Of a stretch of 64,000 nucleotides of DNA, positions 1 to 9,605 are shown piece after piece. Source of the stretch: Anaerolineae bacterium (lineage in GTDB: Bacteria; Chloroflexota; Anaerolineae; 4572-78; J111); the NCBI GenBank assembly GCA_023382535.1, contig JAHDWA010000007.1, positions 1 to 64,000 on the forward strand, in the 5' to 3' direction. Position 1 is the first letter of the stretch. The number at the start of each line of letters is the position of its first letter. Below the pieces are notes generated by a model. It saw nothing but the letters and a program-made list of their open reading frames with translations. It was not told where the DNA came from and searched no databases. Both the position numbers and the translations under genes were made by a program.

Positions 1-599
1 TGGCCCGGATCATCGCCCGCGCGCCGGGGCTGCGTTTCGGCGGCCTGATGACCTACCCCAGCAACCAGAACACCGACCCCTTTGTGGTCGAAACGAAAGC
101 GCTGCTGCAAAAATCCGGACTGGAAGTGGCGCGGGTCAGCGGCGGCAGCACGCCAGGCATGTGGCAGGCCCACACTCACCCCGAAGTGACCGAGCACCGG
201 GCCGGCATGTACATCTACGGCGACCGCTACACGCTCAAAAACGGCGCGATGAGCCAGGATGATTGCTCCTTAAAAGTCATCTGCACCGTCGTCAGCCGCC
301 CCACCGCCGAGCGGGGCATTCTCGACGGCGGCAGCAAAACGTTCTCTTCGGATTTGCTGGGCCTGGAGGGCTACGGGCTGATCCTGGAATATCCTGACGC
401 CGTCTATTACGGCCAGTCGGAGGAGCACGGTCACGTGGACTTTTCCCGCTGCGCCCGCAAGCCGGAAATTGGCGAGCGGGTGACGCTCATTCCCAACCAC
501 TGCTGCGTGGTCAGCAATTTGTTCAACCAGGTGGTCGGCGTGCGGGGGGACAAGGTCGAGGTCATCTGGCCGGTGGCGGCGCGAGGGGCGTTGCAGTGA
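1..599 (+). CDS. D-threonine aldolase / D-serine dehydratase-like PLP enzyme, 3' end only
   Basis: The reading frame is open from the window edge (first full codon at position 3), so the gene starts upstream. This part is the C-terminal beta domain of the DSD1/D-threonine aldolase family, which acts on D-hydroxy amino acids with pyridoxal phosphate and a divalent metal. Visible family features are LDGGSKTFSSD, the EHGH stretch and IPNHCCVVSNLFNQ, where His and Cys of the HCC segment are the usual metal ligands. The N-terminal PLP-barrel with the Schiff-base lysine is outside the window. A lysine-independent alanine racemase-like relative is possible, but the HxC-type metal site favours this family. 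Confidence 0.85.
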   Translation, partial: ARIIARAPGLRFGGLMTYPSNQNTDPFVVETKALLQKSGLEVARVSGGSTPGMWQAHTHPEVTEHRAGMYIYGDRYTLKNGAMSQDDCSLKVICTVVSRPTAERGILDGGSKTFSSDLLGLEGYGLILEYPDAVYYGQSEEHGHVDFSRCARKPEIGERVTLIPNHCCVVSNLFNQVVGVRGDKVEVIWPVAARGALQ

Positions 600-716
600 G
601 GAGAGTTGGGGATTTTTTGAGTCACAGGGACCTGGAACTCGAGGATAGCTAACCTACTCATCCAGCAGTGCCCCACGGTGCGTCTCAAAATTTGGCAACA
701 AACCCACCTCGGCCCA

Positions 717-1157
717 CTACGGCAACGATAATTGCACGTAGACCGTCTCATTCGCTCCACCAGGCAGATTGAAGGGCGCGCTTTTGCTCATCACCGACCC
801 GCCCGGACCTTGAGTCACTACCCAGCGAAATAGTCCAGAGCCAAAATCTTTGGCTGCTACCCACCACCGGGTGTTTCCGGGCAACGGTCCCTGCCAACCT
901 TCAACATCATGCCAATTTCCGGCGCTATCTTGCCACTGCACCACCGCCCAGCCGCTGTCCGGTAACGCCGAAGCTCCTAACTCGATGTATGCCCCTAGCG
1001 GTTTATCTTTATCTTGTTTCTTTTCCTTCACCACCGCTGGGGTGGTCCGCGGCGGTAAGGCTAAAACTAGAGACGGCGTCACCAACCCCAATAGGGCCAA
1101 GACTAATCCGGTGAGTAACAATATTTGCAGTTTGTTAAGACGTGATCCAGGTTTCAT
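717..1157 (-). CDS. small secreted hypothetical protein
   Basis: A 146-residue protein. Residues 1-35 form a signal peptide or membrane anchor (basic MKPGSRLNK, then a long Leu/Val/Ala run). It is followed by a charged linker (KEKKQDKDK) and a Trp-rich region (WAVVQWQDSAGNWHDVEGW, NTRWWVAAKDF, FRWVV) that looks like a small extracellular beta domain. I do not recognise the family. Its end is 67 bp from the stop of the next minus-strand gene upstream, which is also secreted, so both may be co-expressed surface proteins. The function is unknown. Confidence 0.7.
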   Translation of the reverse strand: MKPGSRLNKLQILLLTGLVLALLGLVTPSLVLALPPRTTPAVVKEKKQDKDKPLGAYIELGASALPDSGWAVVQWQDSAGNWHDVEGWQGPLPGNTRWWVAAKDFGSGLFRWVVTQGPGGSVMSKSAPFNLPGGANETVYVQLSLP

Positions 1158-1224
1158 TTGGTAGACTCCTCATAAAAGTGTTTCTTCAGGGATGGGTTGA
1201 TTACTTGCCTTTAGTCTACTTTCT

Positions 1225-4200
1225 TTACCGCGAGCGCAGTGGGAGATAAGGGCTGGGGGCTGCTGAACCGCCGCTACTCGAAGGCACCACTGCCTGATTT
1301 ACGGCTGCCGTCGAGAGGGTTGAACTGATGTTGTTGCTCTCGCTGCTCTCCTGAATGGCCCCGTAAGTGGTTAAGGCATTGTCTGAGTCCACCTGAGCAT
1401 AGATGGCACTGCCTGGGGTCAGGCTGATCGGGTTGGCCCCCTCGGTTTGGTAGGCGTCACCGATGGTGAGGGTAATGACCCCGCCAGGGGTCAACTGTGG
1501 CAGCAGAGTTTGGGTTACTCCCCAGACCGCATACTTCTCACAGACAATCCCGCCGGAGGTACAAGTTTGGTTGACCCCGCTGGGGGGCGGCGCCGGGTTG
1601 ACATACAGATCAACCCAAAACTCATTGGCCGGATTTACCGGCACAGCGCCACCCTGGTTCTGAATAACCACCTGAACATTATTACGGGTAGCGATAATTT
1701 GCTTGACCACCAAGTCGGGAAGCCCGGATTTGAGAATAAGCGGCAGGTACAGGTTGGTTGAGGCTGAGGTGGTTGTGCCCACCCCTTGGATGGTAAAGTC
1801 GTAAGGGTTCTCATCGCTATCGTCACTGGCGATGCTCAGGGTGGCAATCCGGGTGCCGGTGAGACTGGGGCTAAATTGCACCTGGAAGGTAACGGTATTG
1901 TTGGGCGCGATGGGCGTAGTGGGCAGAACCAACAGGCTGAAATCAACGGCAGCCGGGCCGGTAATCGTCACCAGAGGCGAGCCGGTCAAGTTGAGGTTGG
2001 ATACGCCGCTGTTGGAGATAGTAAAGGTCCGAATGAGGGCCTGGCCGAGAGTCACAGGGCCAAAGTCGGTGTGGTCGGTAGCGGAGGGGGTAGTATCGCC
2101 GTCGGCAATAACCTGCCCGTTGCCGAGCACAGCTATTTCGGGGGCAATGACGACGCTTACCGGGACTGTTGCAGTATTGTTACTGGGCGAGATGTCGCCG
2201 GTAGCGGTGATGGTAGCGGAGTTAGTAAAGACACCAGCGTTGGTCAGGTTGGGGCTGATTTGGCCGGTGATGGTGATAGTTCCACCCTGGCTGAAGGCCA
2301 AATCCTGCACCTGCCAGACAAAAGCCGGGCTGGCTCCGGTGTCGGTAATGATCGCCCCACTGCTGCTGACGCTGAGATTTGTCAGGCTGATTGGCACACT
2401 GTCGGTCAAGACAACACCGCTGGCTGTGGTCAGGCCGGTATTGGAGAAAGTGAGAGTATAGGTAATAGGTTGGCCGGGCGCGGCTCCTGTAGGACTGACG
2501 CTTTTGTTCAACGACAAGTCGGGTAAAGGTCCGGTCACCTGTACGTCATCTATCGCTAAACCTGCTAGCTGAACGGTGGTATCGCTGTCCAAATGGAAAC
2601 GCAGTTCGATGTTCAGTCCCGCCAGGGCGCTGATGTCGGCGGAATGGATGGCCCATCCGGCGGACTCGGCGATTGTTACGGTCGGGTTGCCGACCGTGTT
2701 GTTCATCGTCGCATCCAGCCAGTCAAAGACGCGGATCGCATTCGACGGGTTGCCGACCTCCCGCGCTTCGACAAAGACATGGTCAAAGTTGGCCGATTCC
2801 AGGTGATACCGCATGGCCCATTGCATCCGAATCGGCCCGCTCAATCCGGCCAAATTGATATTGGGCGAGATCAGATCCTGGCTGCTGCTGGCATTGTGAG
2901 TATTGTCAAGATCGGTTTTCCAGCAGTTCACGCCGCTGTTGCAGGTAGTGATCGCCCCAAAGGTAGGCAGGCCGAGTTCCCACTCGTCCTGGGCGCCCGA
3001 ATGGGTGAAGCCGGCAGCTCCACTCTCAAAATCGGAACTGTATAGGGGGGTCTGCCCTGCCCCTGATGCAGGGAGTGGTTCGCAGAGGGTGAGACTCCAC
3101 GAGTTGAGGGTGCCTGCGTCCCCGGTTGCGTCGTCGCGGATTACCAGGGTCCAGGTACCGCCCGCATCCTCGCCGTTGAACCAGCCGAGCCGATAGGCCA
3201 ACTCCGGCTGGAGCACCATGGGGGCTGACATCGCAAAAGCAAAAGGCAGAGCAGCATTGTCGTCGAGGCGGATGTCCATTAACGTTTGCGGGCCGCCTAC
3301 CGTGCCGGCTCCGATGTCGGTGAACAGCCCGTTGTCGTTGCCCGCCGGAGAAACAAGATGCACGTCCAGGTCTTGCATGAAGGTGTGGTTCAAATTGATC
3401 GAAACGTCGAGGTCAGCGATGCGCGGGTTGCCGGGAATGGTCAGGTTGGAAGTTGCTGACCCAGGCCCGGATGGGATAGCGACCGGCGTATTGTTGGTGT
3501 AGGTGGTGCAAGGGCCGGGCTTGGGGACCGGATTGTACACGGCAACGCTCAGGTTATAAGTGGCGTTTGCTCCCAACCCGGCGGCCACAATGGAATCAAC
3601 GTAGACATAGTACGTACCGGCGGTAAGCACGGTGAAGAAGAACGCCTCCGAGTTCGGATCGGCGGCCGATGCGCCGGCATTGGCGTCGTTTGCCAGCAGG
3701 AGCTGGTTGGAGGGTGGGTTGCCGAACATTCCGAAGCCGAGCCGGCCGTTCCAGACGTTGGCATCGCGCTCGGGGTTCATATCCAGGCTTAGATAGACGC
3801 TGTCGCCCGCGGCGAGCGTCAGGCTGTAGAAATCAGCTTCACCGGGCGAGACTGCGGTGATGTTACCGCTCACCCAGCCCGAAGCCGGCAGCGGCGTCGC
3901 GGTGGCTGCCGTGTTGTTTGGCTCAACCTCGGCAAGCGGCGCACCGCTCAACAGGTTGAAGTGCAAGTCGTAAGGGCGAATCGTCCCGGTTGCTACATTG
4001 TGGCGCACCCGCAGAAAGTATGTCCCGTTGCTGGGGATCGTCGCCCCCGCGATAGTCGAGGAACTGGCATTGAATGTGCCATCGTTGGGGTCCGTTTCGA
4101 TCACGGTGGTACCGTCGGTGTTGAGCAGATCGAGCACGCTGTCTCCGCTTGCTGAAGCATCAAAGAGCGTCTGGACGGCGGCGTAGACCCGGTCGCCCGC

Positions 4201-4593
4201 CGTGGCGCTGAAAGAATAGAAGTCTACATCATTGGCCGGGAAAACCTTACCCTTGGCCTTGACGCTCGCGCCGCCGAGCGGTGTGGCCGTGGGGAAGGTC
4301 CCATTCGGTTCAGCCTCGTGGGTCTCCGTTCCGCCGCTTAAGGCGCTTATGCTGATGAGTGCTGCGGGCGCTGGCGTGTTTGCTCCACCTGGAAGGGACA
4401 TCACCTCCACGTCAGGCAGCACGTTGGTTTGGTCTTCGGCCTTTTTGGCTGGCTCAGGGCTTGGTTCCTGGGCAGCGCTGGGGGTCGGGCTGAACAGGAG
4501 CGGGGGAGTGACTAGACTCAGGATCAACAGCATGTTGATCAGGTAGAGGAGGGCATGACGGGTAAAAGACTGAATAGGTGGGGCCAGGTGCAT
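1225..4593 (-). CDS. large secreted multidomain protein (PPC, P-domain, DUF11, choice-of-anchor)
   Basis: A 1122-residue exported protein with an N-terminal hydrophobic signal (about residues 10-40). In order it shows two bacterial pre-peptidase-type domains (ADVDFYSFSATAGDRVY and EADFYSLTLAAGDSVYLSL), a proprotein-convertase P-domain (NHTFMQDLDVHLVSPAG to GTWTLVIRDDATGDAGTLNSW), a jelly-roll segment (about 520-690), a DUF11 repeat (SLNKSVSPTGAAPGQPITY), a choice-of-anchor D repeat (DFGPVTLGQALIRTFTISN) and a CARDB-like C-terminal domain. There is no catalytic domain, so it is probably a structural or adhesive surface protein. This modular style is common in Chloroflexota. No cell-wall sorting motif is visible at the C-terminus. 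Confidence 0.85.
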   Translation of the reverse strand: MHLAPPIQSFTRHALLYLINMLLILSLVTPPLLFSPTPSAAQEPSPEPAKKAEDQTNVLPDVEVMSLPGGANTPAPAALISISALSGGTETHEAEPNGTFPTATPLGGASVKAKGKVFPANDVDFYSFSATAGDRVYAAVQTLFDASASGDSVLDLLNTDGTTVIETDPNDGTFNASSSTIAGATIPSNGTYFLRVRHNVATGTIRPYDLHFNLLSGAPLAEVEPNNTAATATPLPASGWVSGNITAVSPGEADFYSLTLAAGDSVYLSLDMNPERDANVWNGRLGFGMFGNPPSNQLLLANDANAGASAADPNSEAFFFTVLTAGTYYVYVDSIVAAGLGANATYNLSVAVYNPVPKPGPCTTYTNNTPVAIPSGPGSATSNLTIPGNPRIADLDVSINLNHTFMQDLDVHLVSPAGNDNGLFTDIGAGTVGGPQTLMDIRLDDNAALPFAFAMSAPMVLQPELAYRLGWFNGEDAGGTWTLVIRDDATGDAGTLNSWSLTLCEPLPASGAGQTPLYSSDFESGAAGFTHSGAQDEWELGLPTFGAITTCNSGVNCWKTDLDNTHNASSSQDLISPNINLAGLSGPIRMQWAMRYHLESANFDHVFVEAREVGNPSNAIRVFDWLDATMNNTVGNPTVTIAESAGWAIHSADISALAGLNIELRFHLDSDTTVQLAGLAIDDVQVTGPLPDLSLNKSVSPTGAAPGQPITYTLTFSNTGLTTASGVVLTDSVPISLTNLSVSSSGAIITDTGASPAFVWQVQDLAFSQGGTITITGQISPNLTNAGVFTNSATITATGDISPSNNTATVPVSVVIAPEIAVLGNGQVIADGDTTPSATDHTDFGPVTLGQALIRTFTISNSGVSNLNLTGSPLVTITGPAAVDFSLLVLPTTPIAPNNTVTFQVQFSPSLTGTRIATLSIASDDSDENPYDFTIQGVGTTTSASTNLYLPLILKSGLPDLVVKQIIATRNNVQVVIQNQGGAVPVNPANEFWVDLYVNPAPPPSGVNQTCTSGGIVCEKYAVWGVTQTLLPQLTPGGVITLTIGDAYQTEGANPISLTPGSAIYAQVDSDNALTTYGAIQESSESNNISSTLSTAAVNQAVVPSSSGGSAAPSPYLPLRSR

Positions 4594-4670
4594 GGCAATT
4601 CTCCTTGAACAAGTTTGTAGACCGCCCTTTCGGTCCCGAAAAATTTTAGAACCGAAACTTTACCCCCATT

Positions 4671-6164
4671 TTACGGCATAAAATGGGCCTCGTCAAGGGG
4701 AAAAATGGGGCGGGGTAAATGACGATAGGGGAACCGGCTCAGATTGGCGCTGCACAGGCCGGGCGTGTCCAGCTCGATGACCCCGGCGGCGATGGGCAGG
4801 TAGGCGGCGCGGTAGGCCACAGCGGATTTGACCACGATTATCTTCTGCCCTTCGGGGCTGACGCCGATGTGACGAAGTTGGGCCAGGTCAAAGGGGGGGA
4901 TTTTGCGTTCGGTCAGGATGATGTTGACCCCGGCCACGCGCAGCCAGGCTGTCCGGCCCATGTGGATGGTCTGGCCGAAGAAAGCGGCAAAGTGGTTGTC
5001 GGGCAGCTCGCACTGAAACGTGCCGTCCGAAAGGGCTTGGACCGTACCGGTCACCGTCAGCGGTGCGCCGTGCCAGCGGTCGGTTTTACCGCCGACGGCC
5101 AGAGTCACTTCAGCGCCCTTTCCGGCGGCCCAGCAGGCGGCCGCGGCCTCCGGGTCGGCCAGCACGATGGTCCCTTCTTCTACGCTCAGGGCGAGCATGG
5201 CCCGCAAAGCTTCTGCGCCGTCGCCGGGCGTGCCCCCGCCGATGTTGTCCGCCGAGTCCACGAGAATGATCGGCCCGCCGGATTGGGCCATAGCCTGGGC
5301 GACCGCCTGCTCGGTGGGCAAAAATTGGGGCAAAGCGGCTTCGCGTTGCTGCCAGAGGATGCCGGCCAATTCCTGGACGTAGCGTTGAGCCAGGGCAGGG
5401 TTATCATTTGTTGTGACAACCAGGCTGGCCCCGGTGAACGGGGTGTCGGCGTAGGCAAAGCCGGCCATGACGCAGATAGAGATGACCTCGGCATCTGCCT
5501 TCATTTCCACGGCCCGTTCGTGGACCCGGCGCAGGGGCGGGTCTGCCGTGCCGGTGGCCTGGGGCGCGAGCAGCAGCGGCGGGTGGGCGTAAGCCGTTGT
5601 GGGTTTGATCTCCCGCCGGAGCAGCCGCTCCATCATCGCTGCGGCTTCTAAACCTTTGGCGTGGGGGTCTACGTGGGGGTTGGTGTCAAAGGCGACCAGG
5701 ACATCGGCCAGTTCGACGGTGGCCGGGCTGAGGTTGCCGTGCATGTCCAGCTCGACCACGATAGGCGTGTCCGGGCCGACGACCCGGCGTACCTGGGACA
5801 AAACGTCGCTTTCGGGGTCAAGCCGGCCGGTGGTAACCATCGCCCCGTGGAGAGCCAGGAGGACGCCATCTACCGGCATGGCCTCATTGAGCCGCTGGAG
5901 CATTTCCCGGAGAATAGTTTGATAGGCGTCTTCGGCCACCAGGCCGCCGGGCATGGCCGCGCCGTAAGCGGTGGGCACGAGCGTCCAGCCGCGAGCCTTG
6001 GCTCCCTCGATCATCCCGCCGATGGCCGAACGCGTGCCGGCCATGGCGCGCAGTACCTCATCACCGTAGTGCAGCGATTGGGTTTGGAAATCGGCCAGGG
6101 TGGTCGGCGCGCCGGCAAAACTGTGAGTTTCGTGGATGATACCGCCAAGACCAATGCGAGGCAT
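4671..6164 (-). CDS. M81 family metallopeptidase, MlrC-like
   Basis: A 497-residue protein with the MlrC (microcystinase C) architecture, in which an N-terminal DUF1485 domain carries the metal site and a C-terminal domain follows. Probable zinc ligands are visible in GGIIHETHSFAG near the N-terminus, VELDMHGN around residue 140 and DTNPHVDPHAKG around residue 160. The C-terminal half contains the SADNIGGGTPGDG loop typical of the family. Family members hydrolyse small peptides, or are annotated as such in gene neighbourhoods with amidases; the substrate here is unknown. The start ATG is close to a nested palindromic repeat (6178-6319), so its promoter may lie within or beyond that element. 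Confidence 0.88.
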   Translation of the reverse strand: MPRIGLGGIIHETHSFAGAPTTLADFQTQSLHYGDEVLRAMAGTRSAIGGMIEGAKARGWTLVPTAYGAAMPGGLVAEDAYQTILREMLQRLNEAMPVDGVLLALHGAMVTTGRLDPESDVLSQVRRVVGPDTPIVVELDMHGNLSPATVELADVLVAFDTNPHVDPHAKGLEAAAMMERLLRREIKPTTAYAHPPLLLAPQATGTADPPLRRVHERAVEMKADAEVISICVMAGFAYADTPFTGASLVVTTNDNPALAQRYVQELAGILWQQREAALPQFLPTEQAVAQAMAQSGGPIILVDSADNIGGGTPGDGAEALRAMLALSVEEGTIVLADPEAAAACWAAGKGAEVTLAVGGKTDRWHGAPLTVTGTVQALSDGTFQCELPDNHFAAFFGQTIHMGRTAWLRVAGVNIILTERKIPPFDLAQLRHIGVSPEGQKIIVVKSAVAYRAAYLPIAAGVIELDTPGLCSANLSRFPYRHLPRPIFPLDEAHFMP

Positions 6165-6177
6165 AATGTATTAGGTT

Positions 6178-6319
6178 CTGTTGACATTTGCCGATTTCGC
6201 ACGCTTCGATACGCCTTGGAGGCACTCAGCGTGCGAAATCGGCCCGAAAACGCATCCTGAGTAGGCAACAGCCGTATCGAAGGATGCGTTTTCGGGGTAA
6301 GTTGATGAAATGTCAACAG
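6178..6319. repeat. nested REP-like palindromic element with complementary loops
   Basis: A 12-bp outer inverted repeat (6178-6189 with 6308-6319) encloses two perfect 15-bp hairpins with different stem sequences: 6190-6204 with 6229-6243, and 6244-6258 with 6281-6295. The hairpin loops are complementary to one another (6205-6213 with 6273-6281; 6224-6228 with 6258-6262), so the element can also be read as two inverted copies of one module with conserved loops and replaced stems. It fills the gap between phoU and mlrC. The loop words CTGAG and TCGAAG recall a REP-type palindrome that I remember as widespread in bacterial genomes. It may also act as a terminator. Confidence 0.85.
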
Positions 6320-6330
6320 GCTCTAGTGCT

Positions 6331-7008
6331 TTAAATGTTCGGCTCATTTTCGCTATGAAATTCGCTGAGGCGGCCGGTGCTGAGAAAAACTACGCGCTCG
6401 CAGATGTTGGTCACACGGTCGGCGATGCGCTCCAGGTTATGGGCGGCAAACAGCAAAAACATGGCCCGCGTAATCAGGGTAGTATCGGTAGCAATAATCT
6501 CGACCAATTCCTGGAAAATTTCGGTGTAGAGTTGATCCACTTCGTCATCGCGCTCGGCTACCGCCTCGGCCTGTTCGATGTCCCCACTCAAAAACGCATC
6601 GAGACTCTGGCGCAGCATGTCACACGAGATGCTGGCCATACGCGGAATGTCAATTAAGGGTTTAATCGGCGGCTCGCCCCCCATACGCTGGACAATCACG
6701 GCGATGCCTTTGGCGTGGTCACCCATCCGCTCCAGTTCCAGGGCAATGTTCATCGCTGTCAGAATAGTCCGCAGGTCGCCGGCCATTGGCTGCTGGCGGG
6801 CAATCAGTTTAACGCAGTGCTCCTCAATGTCAAAGCGCAGTTCATTGATTTTTTCATCTTCGGCAATGATTTGCCCGGCCAGGGCCAGGTTGCCCTCCTT
6901 CAGGGCGCGGACAGCATCGTCTATCGCGGTGTTAACCCTGCTGCCCATTTCCAGCACGTCATCCCGCAGCTCTTTTAAGGCTTGATCAAAAGCGACACGT
7001 ATCGTCAT
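6331..7008 (-). CDS. phoU: phosphate signalling protein PhoU
   Basis: A 225-residue all-helical protein made of two PhoU repeats. The metal-binding helix signatures are ALELERMGDHAKGIA (about residues 88-102) and AAHNLERIADRVTNI (about 190-204). PhoU links the Pst transporter to a PhoR-type kinase and limits phosphate uptake. It is the last gene of pstS-pstC-pstA-pstB-phoU, 63 bp after pstB. A GAGGAG-type ribosome site precedes the ATG. No phoR or phoB gene is visible nearby. Confidence 0.95.
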   Translation of the reverse strand: MTIRVAFDQALKELRDDVLEMGSRVNTAIDDAVRALKEGNLALAGQIIAEDEKINELRFDIEEHCVKLIARQQPMAGDLRTILTAMNIALELERMGDHAKGIAVIVQRMGGEPPIKPLIDIPRMASISCDMLRQSLDAFLSGDIEQAEAVAERDDEVDQLYTEIFQELVEIIATDTTLITRAMFLLFAAHNLERIADRVTNICERVVFLSTGRLSEFHSENEPNI

Positions 7009-7071
7009 AGTCTCCTCATTGGGTTGAATAAACGGTATTCAACATAGATTTATTATACGCGGCAGCATGGA

Positions 7072-7839
7072 CTAACCAAAACGTCCGGTAATGTAATCTT
7101 CAGTGCGTTTATCGGTGGGATTGTCAAAGACATCCCTCGCTGGACCGCTCTCGATCAGTTCGCTGGAAAGCAGAAAAGCGGCATAATCGGCGACACGGAT
7201 GCCCTGCTGGATGCTATGAGGGACGATGACAATTGTGTACTGGTTTTTTAATGCTTGCAGCGAATCTTCCACTTTGGCGGTTGAGATAGGGTCAAGGCCG
7301 GAGGTTGGCTCGTCGAGCAGGATGATATCCGGCTCCAGGGCCAGGGTGCGGGCCAGGCAGAGCCGCTGCTGCTGCCCGCCGGACAGAGCCACGGCCGGAT
7401 CATCCAGGCGGTCTTTGACCTCATCCCACAGGGCAGCCTGGCGCAGGCTCTGCTCCACCAGTTCGCCCAGGCGGGCCGGCTGCTTGATCCCGGCCAGGGT
7501 GGGGCCGTAGATCAAATTCTGGCGAATCGTGCCGGGCAGCGGCAGCGGCAGGGCAAAGACCATGCCGACCCGGCGGCGCAGTTGGGTCACATCAAGGCCG
7601 GGCGCGTAAATATCCTCGCCGTCAATCAATATCCGTCCTGAAAATTGGGTGCCTTCAACCAGATCATTGAGCCGGTTGATCAAGCGTAACAGCGTGCTTT
7701 TGCCTCCCCCGGCTGGACCCAGCAGCACGGTTATGCTCCGCGGCGGTATCGCCAAAGTTATATCTTGCAAGGCAATGTTGTCGCCGTAAGCAAAAGTGAC
7801 GTGTTCAAAGGAAATTTTTGGCGTCAAAGGATCGGTCAT
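7072..7839 (-). CDS. pstB: phosphate ABC transporter ATPase PstB, operon copy with altered Q-loop
   Basis: A 255-residue ABC ATPase of the PstB family that powers phosphate import through PstA and PstC. The Walker A is GPAGGGKST, the signature LSGGQQQR is intact, the Walker B/D-loop is ILLDEPTSGLDP and the switch His is in VPHS. The Q-loop is unusual: the expected VFQxPxPFP reads VFALPLPLP, so the conserved Gln is Ala. The C-terminal TEDYITGRFG is typical of PstB. It lies 9 bp after pstA. The divergent second copy at 10718-11473 has the opposite defect, so the two may pair. Confidence 0.93.
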   Translation of the reverse strand: MTDPLTPKISFEHVTFAYGDNIALQDITLAIPPRSITVLLGPAGGGKSTLLRLINRLNDLVEGTQFSGRILIDGEDIYAPGLDVTQLRRRVGMVFALPLPLPGTIRQNLIYGPTLAGIKQPARLGELVEQSLRQAALWDEVKDRLDDPAVALSGGQQQRLCLARTLALEPDIILLDEPTSGLDPISTAKVEDSLQALKNQYTIVIVPHSIQQGIRVADYAAFLLSSELIESGPARDVFDNPTDKRTEDYITGRFG

Positions 7840-7848
7840 TTGTCCTAC

Positions 7849-8694
7849 CTACCACTGCCGGCGGCGGCGAAAATAGCTGCGGATCAGGGTGGCCGAGACA
7901 TTCAGCGACAGCACCAGAATCAGCAAGACCAGGGCCGTACCGTACTGCTGCTGAGCTGGCATGCCCGGCACCTGGGTACTGATCACATAAAGATGATAGG
8001 GCAGGGCCATGACCTGGTCAAAGGGCGAGCTGGGCAGGCGCGGCAAGAAGAAAGCAGCTACGGTGAAAAGAATCGGTGCAGTTTCGCCGGCGGCCCGCAG
8101 CATCCCCAGGATAACCCCGGTGATAATGCCCGGCAGCGCCTGCGGTAAAACAATGCGGCGGATGCCCTGCCACTGGGTCCCTCCCAGGCTGATATTGACC
8201 GTGCGAAATTCGGCCGGCACTGCCCGCAGCGCCTCCTCGGACGTGGTGATGATGATGGGCAGCGTCATAATAGCCAGCGTCAGCGAGCCGGCAATGATCG
8301 AGGTGCCAAACTGGAGGAACAGGACAAACAGCCCCAGGCCAAACAGGCCGTAAACCACCGAGGGAATCCCGGCCAGATTTACAATCGCCAGGCGGATGGC
8401 GCGGGTCAGCTTGGTATCGTGGGCATATTCGGACAGGTAGACTGCCCCGCCGACGCCCACCGGAATAGCCACCAGAGCTGTGCCCAGGGTCAAAAGGATA
8501 GTGCCGACGATGGCCGGAAAAATGCCGCCCTCTTTCATGCCGTTACGCGGAGCTGTGCTGATAAATTCCCAACTGAGGGCGGGCAGCCCCTGGACCACAA
8601 TGAGGCCAATGACCAGCAAAATAGGGGCGACCACAATCAAGGTGGTCAAGCCTAAAAGCCCAAAGCCCAGGCGTTGAATGGCCCAGCGGCTCAT
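7849..8694 (-). CDS. pstA: phosphate ABC transporter permease PstA
   Basis: A 281-residue inner-membrane permease with about six hydrophobic segments. The cytoplasmic EAA-type loop that docks the ATPase reads GMLRAAGETAPILF (about residues 197-210). It forms the membrane channel with PstC. Its ATG shares one base with the pstC stop (TGATG at 8692-8696), so translation is probably coupled. The length is normal for the family and all expected segments are present. Confidence 0.95.
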   Translation of the reverse strand: MSRWAIQRLGFGLLGLTTLIVVAPILLVIGLIVVQGLPALSWEFISTAPRNGMKEGGIFPAIVGTILLTLGTALVAIPVGVGGAVYLSEYAHDTKLTRAIRLAIVNLAGIPSVVYGLFGLGLFVLFLQFGTSIIAGSLTLAIMTLPIIITTSEEALRAVPAEFRTVNISLGGTQWQGIRRIVLPQALPGIITGVILGMLRAAGETAPILFTVAAFFLPRLPSSPFDQVMALPYHLYVISTQVPGMPAQQQYGTALVLLILVLSLNVSATLIRSYFRRRRQW

Positions 8695-9593
8695 CAGCGT
8701 AACCCCCGCCCGCCGCGCCGTTGAAAGAGCGCCGAGGCCACAGCCAGGTTGATGAGAAAGGTCAGCACAAAGAGGATAATCCCCGCGCCAAAGAGAACGT
8801 GGTAGTGAGTACTCCCCTGGGCCACCTCGCCCATCTCGGCGGCGATGGTGGCGGTCATGGTCCGTACCGGGCGCAGCACCGCGTCTAGCTCCAGGGGTAA
8901 ACGGGCAGCGTTGCCCGTGACCATCATGACGGCCATCGTCTCGCCGATAGCCCGGCCCATGCCCAACATCACCGCCGTAACTATGCCCGCTTTGGCCGCG
9001 GGCACTACCACCATCCAGATGGTCTGCCAGCGCGTCGCTCCCATCGCCAGCGAGGCGTCGCGGTAGCTTTTGGGTACGGCGTCCAGGGCATCTTCGGCCA
9101 CGCTGATAATGGTGGGCAGGGCCATGTAACCGAGCAGCAGGGCGCCGGTCAGGGCCGTCAGCCCGGTCGGCGCATCCAGGTAGATACGGACCAGCGGGGC
9201 CAGGGTAGTCAGGCCAAAAAAGCCCAGCACCACCGAGGGAATCCCGGCCAATACTTCGATGAGCGGTTTGAGAATATCCCGGACCCAGGAGGGGGCGACT
9301 TCGCGTATAAAGACAGCGCTGGCAACCCCCAGCGGCAGGGCAATGACAATCGCTACCACCGTTACCAAAATCGAGCCGAGCAGCAGCGGCGTCAGGCCAA
9401 AAAGGTCAAAGGTGGGGTACCAGCGCACGCCAAAGAGATTGCTCCACTCGACTTCGATAAAGGTGGGTAATCCTTCGCGCAGCAGGAAGAAGAAGATCAG
9501 CACGACAAAGCCGATGGTCGAAAAGCCCAAAACCTTGACGATGCTTTCGACTAGAAATTCGCTAAGGGACAGGCTGGCCGGTTTTTTCATCAA
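8694..9593 (-). CDS. pstC: phosphate ABC transporter permease PstC
   Basis: A 299-residue permease with a cytoplasmic N-terminal segment and about six transmembrane segments. The EAA loop contains GMGRAIGETMAVMMVTGNA, the usual PstC signature. It is the partner of PstA in the phosphate channel. The start lies 12 bp after the pstS stop and the stop overlaps the pstA start by one base. It is a standard member of this five-gene operon, with no missing segments seen. Confidence 0.95.
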   Translation of the reverse strand: MMKKPASLSLSEFLVESIVKVLGFSTIGFVVLIFFFLLREGLPTFIEVEWSNLFGVRWYPTFDLFGLTPLLLGSILVTVVAIVIALPLGVASAVFIREVAPSWVRDILKPLIEVLAGIPSVVLGFFGLTTLAPLVRIYLDAPTGLTALTGALLLGYMALPTIISVAEDALDAVPKSYRDASLAMGATRWQTIWMVVVPAAKAGIVTAVMLGMGRAIGETMAVMMVTGNAARLPLELDAVLRPVRTMTATIAAEMGEVAQGSTHYHVLFGAGIILFVLTFLINLAVASALFQRRGGRGLR

Positions 9594-9605
9594 GGGTGTA
9601 GGTCA

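Noticed and set aside
1786..2526. Long plus-strand open frame inside the secreted multidomain gene
   Set aside because: It is antisense to recognised DUF11 and choice-of-anchor domains and has a Gly/Asp-rich shadow composition.
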